A stretch of 64,000 bases of DNA from Bacteroidales bacterium (GTDB lineage Bacteria > Bacteroidota > Bacteroidia > Bacteroidales > Marinilabiliaceae): positions 56,495 through 120,494 of the forward strand of contig CAAFWU010000063.1 of assembly GCA_900766825.1 (NCBI GenBank), given 5' to 3'. The translations under genes were made by a program, and so were the position numbers. Position 1 is the first letter of the stretch. The number at the start of each line of letters is the position of its first letter. This document shows, piece by piece, positions 54,168 through 62,480 of the stretch. A model generated the notes under the pieces. The model was given only the letters and a program-made list of their open reading frames with translations. It did not search any database and had not been told where the DNA came from.

Positions 54168-55973
54168 ATGAACATACAAAACAAAAGCATCCTGCAGATG
54201 ACAGCCGAGGAGGCCATGAACTTCCTTATGAAATCAGACAACTTCGTTGATTTCGAACTGCCTGAATACTTCAACTTCGATAAGATACTCGATGAGGTTA
54301 GAGACACCATTGGCGAACGAGATTTCGATGAATGTCTGGCCGAAGGACAACACCCCGAGGACTACGCTGTTAATATCGACATCCTGATGAATAAGGACGG
54401 ACGATATGCAGTGCGCCCCTTGGTTCTGGCTAACCCTTACCTCTATTATTTCATGGTCCGCGAGTTGTGCAATGACGAGGCTTGGAGCACAATCATGGAG
54501 CTCTTTAACAAGTTCGCAGTACTCCACTTGACATCGTGCGCCATGCCCTTTATGGCTGGAGAGAACAAGAAAAACCTTAAATTCCATAGAGCCCCTATAG
54601 TCTTCAGTTGGTGGAAGTCGGTAGAGCAGAGGAGCATAGAGCTCTCTTTGGAATATAGGTATATGTTCGTGACCGACATTACCAATTGCTATGGCTCCAT
54701 AACCCCACAATCTATCGAGTGGGCTTTTAGGCTCAAAGGGACTCAATTTGAAGAAAAAGAGGGAAGCACAATTGCCAAAAACCTGCTGCGTTACCTTAGC
54801 GCCATGCAACAAGGGCGAAACATTGGCATACCTCAGGGAAGCACACTTTTCGACCTTATTGCCGAGATTGTATTGGGCTATGCCGACCTGCTGCTCCATG
54901 AGGCCATTGAGCAGAAAGCCAAGGAGTTTGAGATGGAGAATAAGGTATTCCCAAACTACGAGATTATTCGTTACCGCGACGACTACCGTATTTTCTGCAG
55001 CGACAAGAATGTTCTGGAGACCATTTCTTACATCTTGCAGCATGTGCTGGAGAGCCTCAACTTCCACATGAATAGCGACAAGACCAAGATTAGCAGCAAT
55101 GTTATTTTGGACTCCATAAAGCCCGATAAGCTGGATCTTATTTACAATACGCCTATAAGTAGAAAGATTTATGATAATGAGGGTAAATCTCATGAGATCT
55201 GCGACTTCGCGAGTTTTGAGAAGAGGCTGCTCTATGTTCTAATGTTCGCTCGGCAGCACCCTAACGCTGGTCAGGTAAAGAACCTTCTGTCCGCCATTGA
55301 TAGGCAGGTAGAAAAGTTCGTAAAGAAAAATACAAAGGATGCCTTCGTTTTTACTTGGGATGACTTTGCAGAACCCCAAGAGGGGGAAGAGAAGGATGAT
55401 GCCCCAAAAGGGAAAAAGATCACATGGGTCAGACTCCCAGGCGGCAGCGCCAAAGCCATGGCTGCCATATGTGCCCAGATTGCTCTGGAAAATGTGAGCT
55501 GTACGCACTATGCCCTTAGGCTCCTGAGCCGCATTGTAGATTCGCTGAACGAAGAGGAGACGAAGAACGAGATTTTGGAGTTGGTCTATAAGAAGTTGAA
55601 GGGTCAGCCCAACTCGACATATAACGAGATATGGCTGCAGAACATAACCTTTAAGCGAGACATGGAGGAGACACCAAACGGTGGCGAGGACCGCTACGAT
55701 GTTGAGCTCTGCCATCTGGTGTCGGGCAACAAAGAGGCCAAACTTTGGTGCAACGATTGGCTCAAGCCTGAACTGCAGGAGGTTGTGGACCTCACATCCA
55801 TTGTTAGCCAAGAGGCTTTGAGTAAGATTACGCCCGTCATCACATTCCGCGAACGCCGTGCCTACGATGAGTTGGATGATCTGGACATAGATGACTTGTT
55901 CGATGATGATGACATCCCAGATTTCGACGAGGAGGACGAGAAGACTTTGGATTGCAAAGACAAAAAAGAGTAG
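54168..55973 (+). CDS. reverse transcriptase, probable non-mobile defence-associated type
   Basis: 601-residue RNA-directed DNA polymerase. RT motifs are in order: RPLVLANPYLYYFMVRELC (N-terminal block), FVTDITNCYGSI (Asp 170, catalytic block A), IGIPQGSTLFDLIAEIVLGY (block B, GIPQGS at 220-225), IRYRDDYRIF (YRDD at 269-272, catalytic block C), then NFHMNSDKTKISSNVILDSI (block D and beyond). The ~250-residue C-terminal part is helical with no endonuclease, maturase or integrase domain, and ends in a very acidic tail (DDLDIDDLFDDDDIPDFDEE). It is not a group II intron or retroelement RT. The architecture fits the 'unknown group'/Abi-like RTs, many of which give phage resistance; the exact class is not assigned. 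It follows the TerD/tubulin-like cluster. Confidence 0.85.
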   Translation: MNIQNKSILQMTAEEAMNFLMKSDNFVDFELPEYFNFDKILDEVRDTIGERDFDECLAEGQHPEDYAVNIDILMNKDGRYAVRPLVLANPYLYYFMVRELCNDEAWSTIMELFNKFAVLHLTSCAMPFMAGENKKNLKFHRAPIVFSWWKSVEQRSIELSLEYRYMFVTDITNCYGSITPQSIEWAFRLKGTQFEEKEGSTIAKNLLRYLSAMQQGRNIGIPQGSTLFDLIAEIVLGYADLLLHEAIEQKAKEFEMENKVFPNYEIIRYRDDYRIFCSDKNVLETISYILQHVLESLNFHMNSDKTKISSNVILDSIKPDKLDLIYNTPISRKIYDNEGKSHEICDFASFEKRLLYVLMFARQHPNAGQVKNLLSAIDRQVEKFVKKNTKDAFVFTWDDFAEPQEGEEKDDAPKGKKITWVRLPGGSAKAMAAICAQIALENVSCTHYALRLLSRIVDSLNEEETKNEILELVYKKLKGQPNSTYNEIWLQNITFKRDMEETPNGGEDRYDVELCHLVSGNKEAKLWCNDWLKPELQEVVDLTSIVSQEALSKITPVITFRERRAYDELDDLDIDDLFDDDDIPDFDEEDEKTLDCKDKKE

Positions 55974-55994
55974 CAAACAGACGAGCTGAGCATG

Positions 55995-56025
55995 GAGGGG
56001 GAGGATAAAGACGAGGTTCCCCCTC
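55995..56025 (+). terminator. hairpin after the reverse-transcriptase gene
   Basis: GAGGGGGA (55995-56002) pairs perfectly with TCCCCCTC (56018-56025), 15-base loop. There is no T-tract, so it is only a possible terminator. Confidence 0.4.
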
Positions 56026-56067
56026 TGTGCCTTAGCCATCGCACGATCTTTCACACCACAACGTACA

Positions 56068-56346
56068 TTGCACAGAACGATCTGCTTTACATACCATAAA
56101 GTGGAAGGGGGTGCTGTATATCATAAACAGATCCCTATACTACCCTTTTTGCATATACGCATCACATTAAAGGAAAGTACATATTTAATTTTGAGAGAGA
56201 TAGCCATAGGTGACTTTAAGCTAAAGAACATACTAACCTTTGTTTGTTACCCCAAAGAGCCCCTCAACATGGACCGACGAATTTTGGGCAGATTAGGCAA
56301 AGGAATCATAACATCCAAAGGCATCAGCATAGAAAGACATCAATAG
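56068..56346 (+). pseudogene. remnant of a retropepsin-like C-terminal domain
   Basis: A 92-codon open stretch whose first codon is TTG, with no ATG near the start and no signal peptide. Its last ~55 residues, ILREIAIGDFKLKNI through RRILGRLGKGIITSKGISIE, align with the C-terminal part of the protease-like domain of the two downstream TPR proteins (IKKLEIGGMVLTNI...FTLGRLGKYEFDTNKMVLRI; NIKKVNFGGLEIENI...VINRLGKVEIDYKRNVLRI). The catalytic Asp loop and all TPRs are absent. Most likely it is the tail of a decayed member of the array; a short functional protein cannot be excluded. The rest of 55974-56416 holds the hairpin at 55995-56025 and nothing else recognisable. Confidence 0.55.
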
Positions 56347-56416
56347 AAAAATAACAAAGGATGGGGAGGTAGATAGCCACTACCCATCTCACAACTCATT
56401 AATCCATAAAACAGCT

Positions 56417-58507
56417 ATGAAAGCAAAAAGACTATTATGCGTTGCGGCAGCAATGCTTGTTGGGCTGACATCGCTCTTGGCTAAGGGCGACGAAACAATT
56501 GTTAGACCAACTTCGGAAAACTATGAACGTGGAATTTATGCCTATAATCAAAATAGGGACGATGAGGCACTGGAATTCTTAAAAAAAGAACTGGCTCAAA
56601 ACCCAAAGAATGGATATGCCTACCTCTACATATCCTACATTAAAAAAGGCAAGGAGCAATGGGACGAGGCTGTGGAGATGGCAAACCAAGCACTTAAATT
56701 CATACCCAAGAAAGATAACGAATTCATATTCTATGCCTTATACACTTTGGGCCAAGCATACGAAGCCAAAGGCGCCACAGCCATAGCCATCGATTTCTAT
56801 GAAAAGGCAATAAGCACAGATGAAGACAATACTTCGGCTTTCGAGGCGTTGGCAAATATCTACAAGAACAAAAAAGATTACGCCAAAGCTGCGGACGTAT
56901 TCAAACGCAGACTGGAAAGGGACCCAGCGAACCGCAAATCCCTATATGGTTTAGCTACGTGCCTCGAAAACATGGGAAAAAGCGAAGAGGCGTTCGAATA
57001 TTACGACCTGCTTACCAAACTGGATCCCAATGATCCTTACGCATTCGAATATCGATCGGAGGCATATACAAAACAAAGAAAATGGTACAACGCCATCGAT
57101 GATGCTATGACTGCCTACTCTATATCTTATTCTGCGTTGGGAGATAGATTGGTAGATAGTGAACTTATATCCGACAACATATTGCGGTTGGCTAAGCATG
57201 ACGAGGCTTTCGGGGATCTGACAAACGTCTTGCGCCTTTACTCTATTGGCTACAAACAAAACTGGCATGTTCTGCAATTGCTTGGCTCCATTTACGAAAA
57301 ACGCCATATGTACATTGAGGCCATAGAATGCTATAGCAAAGCGAACGAGGTCCGCTATATGGGCAACCCTACAACTATTGGCTTAATAAATTGCTACAGA
57401 AGCCTCTACGAACTCGACACTGCACTAAAACTCGTAAACAAGGCATTAAACTCTCTGCCAGATGCATACATCCTACTCTTCCAAAAATCGTTAATACTAT
57501 TCTTACAGGGGAAATATCAAGAAGCAGTTGAGATACAAGACAAACTTGCAGAGAGAGAGCCATATCATAACTTGTTAACTTGGAGAAGCTTAACCAAAAT
57601 CCCCATAGATAAAGAGGGTGCTCTGAAGGATGTTACGAAAGCTTGCGAAATGGAACCAGAAAATACGTCGGATATTCTGAAGCGTGGCGATATCCTAAAA
57701 ATGTTAGGGCGCAAAGATGAAGCAAAAAAAGAGTACGAGAAATTGCTCAGTTTGACCAGCGACACAACCTACAACACCATCTCGGCAAAATATGAGTTGG
57801 GATATGTAAATAAGGCCATAGAGGAGGCAATGTGCTTATTGCAAGAAGATAGCACCAATGAGTGGGGTGCATACTGGGGTGCATACTGTGTTGCCGCTCT
57901 TTATGGTCGCATGAATAAAAAAGCCGAGGCCCTGAATTACTTAAAGAAGGCATTGGACTTGGGATTTAACGACTTCGACAATATATACAAAGACCGAGAA
58001 TTCAGCCAAATGAATAACAGCGCAGAGTTCAAAGACTTAGTGGAGAAATATCGTAAAGCAATTGTGGACAAATTGCCTAAAGCATCGACGGAACTTGCCT
58101 CTACAGAGCCACAAGTGATTGAATTGCCCATTACTAAAGAATGGGGCTCTGAAAAATACAGTGGTTCGTGCTCGCTCTATGGTCTGCCTGTGCAATTCAG
58201 CTTCGACCCCAATGCCAAGGTTGCCTCCATCCGATGCGACGAGGTCTCCTTTCTGGTAAAGAACAACTATTTGAACATAGAAGATATAGGGCGCAGCAGC
58301 ATTGACCAGCAAGGTAATGTGCGCCCCTACACACCTTTGTATATCAAAAAATTGGAGATTGGAGGCATGGTTTTGACCAACATCTATGCCATTGCCATGG
58401 AGATACAAACTTCTGCTATAGTTCTTGACCCCTTCACTCTCGGTCGCTTAGGTAAATATGAGTTTGACACCAACAAGATGGTGCTACGAATTACCACAGA
58501 ACCTTAA
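56417..58507 (+). CDS. exported TPR protein with degenerate retropepsin-like domain
   Basis: 696 residues: signal peptide (LLCVAAAMLVGLTSLLAKG), about a dozen TPR-type helical pairs (about 30-540, e.g. AYLYISYIKKGKEQWDEAVE, AFEALANIYKNKKDYAKAAD), then a C-terminal domain (about 570-696) with the fold pattern of retropepsin-like aspartic proteases. The active-site loop that reads FDTGAG in the next gene here reads FDPNAK (Asp 597), so the D-T/S-G triad is broken and the domain should be inactive. The end TLGRLGKYEFDTNKMVLRIT matches its paralogue. First complete gene of a same-strand array; only ~60 bp separate it from the next. TPRs suggest protein-protein contacts in the periplasm; partners unknown. 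Confidence 0.8.
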   Translation: MKAKRLLCVAAAMLVGLTSLLAKGDETIVRPTSENYERGIYAYNQNRDDEALEFLKKELAQNPKNGYAYLYISYIKKGKEQWDEAVEMANQALKFIPKKDNEFIFYALYTLGQAYEAKGATAIAIDFYEKAISTDEDNTSAFEALANIYKNKKDYAKAADVFKRRLERDPANRKSLYGLATCLENMGKSEEAFEYYDLLTKLDPNDPYAFEYRSEAYTKQRKWYNAIDDAMTAYSISYSALGDRLVDSELISDNILRLAKHDEAFGDLTNVLRLYSIGYKQNWHVLQLLGSIYEKRHMYIEAIECYSKANEVRYMGNPTTIGLINCYRSLYELDTALKLVNKALNSLPDAYILLFQKSLILFLQGKYQEAVEIQDKLAEREPYHNLLTWRSLTKIPIDKEGALKDVTKACEMEPENTSDILKRGDILKMLGRKDEAKKEYEKLLSLTSDTTYNTISAKYELGYVNKAIEEAMCLLQEDSTNEWGAYWGAYCVAALYGRMNKKAEALNYLKKALDLGFNDFDNIYKDREFSQMNNSAEFKDLVEKYRKAIVDKLPKASTELASTEPQVIELPITKEWGSEKYSGSCSLYGLPVQFSFDPNAKVASIRCDEVSFLVKNNYLNIEDIGRSSIDQQGNVRPYTPLYIKKLEIGGMVLTNIYAIAMEIQTSAIVLDPFTLGRLGKYEFDTNKMVLRITTEP

Positions 58508-58567
58508 GTATGAGGGAGAAAGAGATTGAATATCTGCAACATAGAGTACGTAAAAAACTTTTGTGAT

Positions 58568-60682
58568 ATGACAATTAAGAGAATAATAGGCATAGCCACA
58601 GCACTGATCTTTTCGGTGTTGTCGCTAACGGCACAAAATACACAGCCTGCATCGAGCACCTACAATCAGGCCCTCATTGCACTAAAAAACAACGACAATC
58701 AAAGGGCTATGGACCTCTTTATGCAAGAGTTAACTCAAAACCGATCAAATGGTTATGCTCATATGCATATTGCTCAGATCAGAAATCAGATGCAGCAATA
58801 TGGTCCAGCCATATCGTCGGCAACCACAGCGTTGAAAAACATACCATCGTCGGATGTTAAAAATATGGCCAACACCCACAACATTCTCGCCTCATCACTC
58901 TTAAGCATAGGAGACACTGCCAAGGCTTTAGCCCAAACCGAGACCTCGCTCCAACTGCAACCAGACAATACAGAGGCTTTGGAAAGGCATGCCCACATTC
59001 TATACAAGATGGGCAAATACGACCAATCTTCTGCCGACTACGAGAAGATAAAGGAGATAGACCCCAAAAACATTGTGGGTTATCTGGGTGTGGGCAGAAA
59101 TTTGAATGCTCAAGGGCAATGGTACAAAGCCATAAAACAATTCAATTTGGCCATTAACCTCTACTCATCAAGCTCTGTGGCCAGAATATATCGAGCACAA
59201 AGTTATGTGGGATTAAAAAACTGGTCCGAAGCACTCAATAACATTGAAGAGGCAAATGACGTGTATGGGTACGATATCCTATCCCGTATTGATAACTTTA
59301 GCTTAGAAACAGAAGACATAAAAAAGCAACTCTATGCAATCAAAGAGACCTACCCTATTGCCAGAAGGTTTTATGAATTGAGGATACGCGACGAGGAATC
59401 GGACGTTTCCGGATTGGAAAATGTTGCCATCACATTGTACAAATACAATGATTTTGAAGGGGCATTGACCTACCTCAACACTCTTTGCCAAATAAATGAA
59501 CCTAAATCATGGCGATATGCTAATATTAGAGTGAACTGCTACGAGGAAATGTATGAATACGACAAAGCCCTTGAAATAATCAACTCAGAAATAAATAAGT
59601 ATCCTAACTGCAACAACATTGGCATGAAGTGTCGTAAAGCAAATAATTTACTTTACCACGGACGGTTCGAAGAGAGTGCTGCACTGTGGGACACTGTGCT
59701 AAGTTCAAATGAATTTTACACCTCTTCGTTAGGATACGTGTCAATGGCAATGGCCAAGCATGCTTTGGGTAAAAAGGATGAGGCTCTGCAGAACTATTCG
59801 TACGCTGTGGCATCTTCGTTTACAAACTCAGACATATTCGCACAACGAGGCAATTATTATGCATATTTGGGAAGAACCAATGAGGCCAAAAGAGATTACG
59901 AGCGAGTTATTGAATTGGAGAGCGACACAAGCCTCTACAAATTTTGTTTCTATGCCTACAGAGGTTTGGGCAACGAGGCTAAGGCTCTGGAGACACTTAA
60001 CTTGGTGATAAACAGAGACACCACAAATAGGAATAGCTATTATGAGGCCGTATGTTTCTATGCCAGCATGAATAGACCCAAGGAGGCCCTACAGAATTTG
60101 GAGCATGCTTTGCGTTTAGGCTTCAGAAACTTCGTGAAAATAGACATAGACTTCTTGTTCGACAACATCCGTAATACGCCTGAGTTCAAGAACTTAGTTG
60201 AGAAATACAAGGGTGATAAGAGCAACACTATCAATGGTGTGGCAACGGCACAGACTGCCAACAACAACGAAGCTGCGGAGAGTAAGGTCATAGAGGTGCC
60301 ATTCACAAAAGAGAATGGCGTATGCAAGGTAACATGCTCTGTTAACGGCTTGCCACTCTACTTTATTTTCGACACGGGAGCAGGTATTGTTTCGTTGTCG
60401 AAAACAGAAGCTTTCTTTATGCTAAACAATGGCTACCTGAGCGAGAGTGACATAACAGGCAGCAGTGTTATGACCGATGCCACAGGCGAAAGCAGTGTAG
60501 CCACAGAAATCAACATAAAGAAAGTGAACTTTGGTGGTTTGGAGATTGAGAACATAAGAGCTATCATTGTTCCAAATCAGAAAGCCCCTCTGCTACTGGG
60601 ACAGAGCGTTATAAACCGTTTGGGTAAAGTGGAGATAGACTATAAACGCAATGTGCTTCGCATCACAAAAACATCGCTCTAA
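58568..60682 (+). CDS. exported TPR protein with intact retropepsin-like protease domain
   Basis: 704 residues: signal peptide (IIGIATALIFSVLSLTAQ), TPR repeats over about 30-555, then a retropepsin-like domain (about 575-704). The catalytic loop is YFIFDTGAGIVSLS with Asp 602 in an intact DTG, followed by a flap-like GSSVMTDATGESS and LLLGQSVINRLGKVEIDY, where LLLGQSVI is the usual second hydrophobic-Gly element of such single-lobe proteases (they act as dimers). ATG 58568 is chosen over 58526 because it starts the signal peptide directly. It is a paralogue of the previous gene, same domain order. Substrate unknown; location in or facing the periplasm inferred. Confidence 0.85.
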   Translation: MTIKRIIGIATALIFSVLSLTAQNTQPASSTYNQALIALKNNDNQRAMDLFMQELTQNRSNGYAHMHIAQIRNQMQQYGPAISSATTALKNIPSSDVKNMANTHNILASSLLSIGDTAKALAQTETSLQLQPDNTEALERHAHILYKMGKYDQSSADYEKIKEIDPKNIVGYLGVGRNLNAQGQWYKAIKQFNLAINLYSSSSVARIYRAQSYVGLKNWSEALNNIEEANDVYGYDILSRIDNFSLETEDIKKQLYAIKETYPIARRFYELRIRDEESDVSGLENVAITLYKYNDFEGALTYLNTLCQINEPKSWRYANIRVNCYEEMYEYDKALEIINSEINKYPNCNNIGMKCRKANNLLYHGRFEESAALWDTVLSSNEFYTSSLGYVSMAMAKHALGKKDEALQNYSYAVASSFTNSDIFAQRGNYYAYLGRTNEAKRDYERVIELESDTSLYKFCFYAYRGLGNEAKALETLNLVINRDTTNRNSYYEAVCFYASMNRPKEALQNLEHALRLGFRNFVKIDIDFLFDNIRNTPEFKNLVEKYKGDKSNTINGVATAQTANNNEAAESKVIEVPFTKENGVCKVTCSVNGLPLYFIFDTGAGIVSLSKTEAFFMLNNGYLSESDITGSSVMTDATGESSVATEINIKKVNFGGLEIENIRAIIVPNQKAPLLLGQSVINRLGKVEIDYKRNVLRITKTSL

Positions 60683-60725
60683 ACAATTAAGAATAAGATA
60701 GTTTAAACACTAAACTATATTCCAT

Positions 60726-62387
60726 ATGATAACAAAGAAATTGCTCAGTTTTGCAATAGCCATGCTGATGACCATAGGCTCGTTGAGCGCACAAAACGGA
60801 GGTAAGTGGCTTACTCAGAAAGATGTGGACTTGCTGGATTTGTACGAAAAAGACAAACTTCAGAATCCCGATAACACAATCCCATACCTCAAACTGGCCG
60901 AGATTTGGTTCAACAAAGATTACTATGACAGGGCCATGGATGAGGTGGGTGAGGTCATAAAGGTAATGAAAGAAAACAACGACTACACCAATTGGTCCAA
61001 AGCCCATGAGATGATAGGCGACATTTTTGTGGCCACCCAAGACACTGGACGGGCCTTGTATCATTACGCCACGAGCCTCTCAGCAGACCCCAAGAACATC
61101 GATGCCCTCTGCAAACGGGCAGACGTCTACCTCGACAAGAATGATTTGGCAAATGCCAAGGCCGACTTCGGCAAAATTCTCGCCATAGACAAAAGCAATA
61201 AATTGGGCAAGATGGGAATGGGGCGCACGCTCTATGCCCAAGGTAAATGGAACGATGCCATCAATTGCTTCAACTTCGTTATTGAATACTACCCATCCTT
61301 GAACAAGTCGGCACACCTGTTTCGGGCCTTGTGCTATAAGGAAAAGAAAGAGTGGGACTTAGCTGCCAAAGATTTGGTAACTGCCTACAGTGAAGGTTTT
61401 ATACACTTAAGTGACAACGAGAATGAAGAATCTGACAACAGCAATTCCGACAAATACTTCCAAAAGTATTATTGGGTTAAACTCGAATCTTTTTTATCGG
61501 AAAAAGAGACTGTCAACCGCTACATTGAAAAGCTAAAAGAGATGGCAGAAGAAGAGGGAGACAACTCAATGTACTGGGTCGCACTCGGTTCTTTCTGCCA
61601 AAATGCCCAATTATACTCTCAAGCTATAGCACATTATACAAAGGCAAACGAAAAGGCTTTTAATAATTATGTAGCACAGGATTTGACCAACTGCCATGCC
61701 AAATTGCTGCAATACGACAAATGCATCGAAGTAGCTAAAGAGGCTCTTAAACATGACTCAACAGACTACTATTTGACCAGCAACTTGGCCACGATGCTCA
61801 ATTACTGTGGGCACTACGAAGAGTCAATACTCGCATGGGACAAAGCCATTGACTTGAAACCAGATAATTCCTATTACTACTTAATGCGAGGCAAGGTCAA
61901 GTCACGTTTCGATAAACTGGCAGCCATCGATGACTATACCTCTACCATTGCCCTCTTTTGCACCGATGGTCAAATTTACCTACACCGCGGCAGACTCTAC
62001 AAAGAGCTGGGCATGGAGGCCAAGGCAACAAGAGACTTCAACAAGGCTCTTGAATTGGAGGCTGATAAAAACAATAGGTATCAGACCCTTAGCTTTATAT
62101 ATCAAGCCATTGGGCAAAACGACAAAGCCATAGAGCTTATGAACCAGAGCCTTAAGGCTGAGCCTAAATCAGACGGCGTGTACTATAATGCAGCATGTCT
62201 CTACTCAATCATGAATCGTTCCCAAGAGGCTCTCGACTATTTGGAGAAGTCATTAGAGTTGGGTTACGACGACTTCGGACATATGGGCGTGGACTTCGAC
62301 TTGGACCCAATTCGCGACTTGCCTGAGTATAAGACCTTGATAGAGAAATATAAAACCAAGTACTTGGCACAGTTTAAAGAAGAATGA
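60726..62387 (+). CDS. exported TPR protein without protease domain
   Basis: 553 residues: signal peptide (LLSFAIAMLMTIGSLSAQNG) and TPR units to near the C-terminus (e.g. AKADFGKILAIDKSNKLGKM, HYTKANEKAFNNYVAQDLTN, EAKATRDFNKALELEADKN). It closes with LGYDDFGHMGVDFDLDPIRD...IEKYK, the same motif that in the two upstream paralogues joins the TPRs to the protease-like domain. The gene therefore seems to be a paralogue that stops where the protease domain would begin. It follows the previous gene by 43 bp in the same direction. Confidence 0.85.
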   Translation: MITKKLLSFAIAMLMTIGSLSAQNGGKWLTQKDVDLLDLYEKDKLQNPDNTIPYLKLAEIWFNKDYYDRAMDEVGEVIKVMKENNDYTNWSKAHEMIGDIFVATQDTGRALYHYATSLSADPKNIDALCKRADVYLDKNDLANAKADFGKILAIDKSNKLGKMGMGRTLYAQGKWNDAINCFNFVIEYYPSLNKSAHLFRALCYKEKKEWDLAAKDLVTAYSEGFIHLSDNENEESDNSNSDKYFQKYYWVKLESFLSEKETVNRYIEKLKEMAEEEGDNSMYWVALGSFCQNAQLYSQAIAHYTKANEKAFNNYVAQDLTNCHAKLLQYDKCIEVAKEALKHDSTDYYLTSNLATMLNYCGHYEESILAWDKAIDLKPDNSYYYLMRGKVKSRFDKLAAIDDYTSTIALFCTDGQIYLHRGRLYKELGMEAKATRDFNKALELEADKNNRYQTLSFIYQAIGQNDKAIELMNQSLKAEPKSDGVYYNAACLYSIMNRSQEALDYLEKSLELGYDDFGHMGVDFDLDPIRDLPEYKTLIEKYKTKYLAQFKEE

Positions 62388-62480
62388 TCGGAAATAGAAT
62401 GTATTGGTGGGGGAGGTTTCTAACACATAGAGTCTCCTCGGCCAATACATTATTATTCAACATTATAACACCAAAATCTT

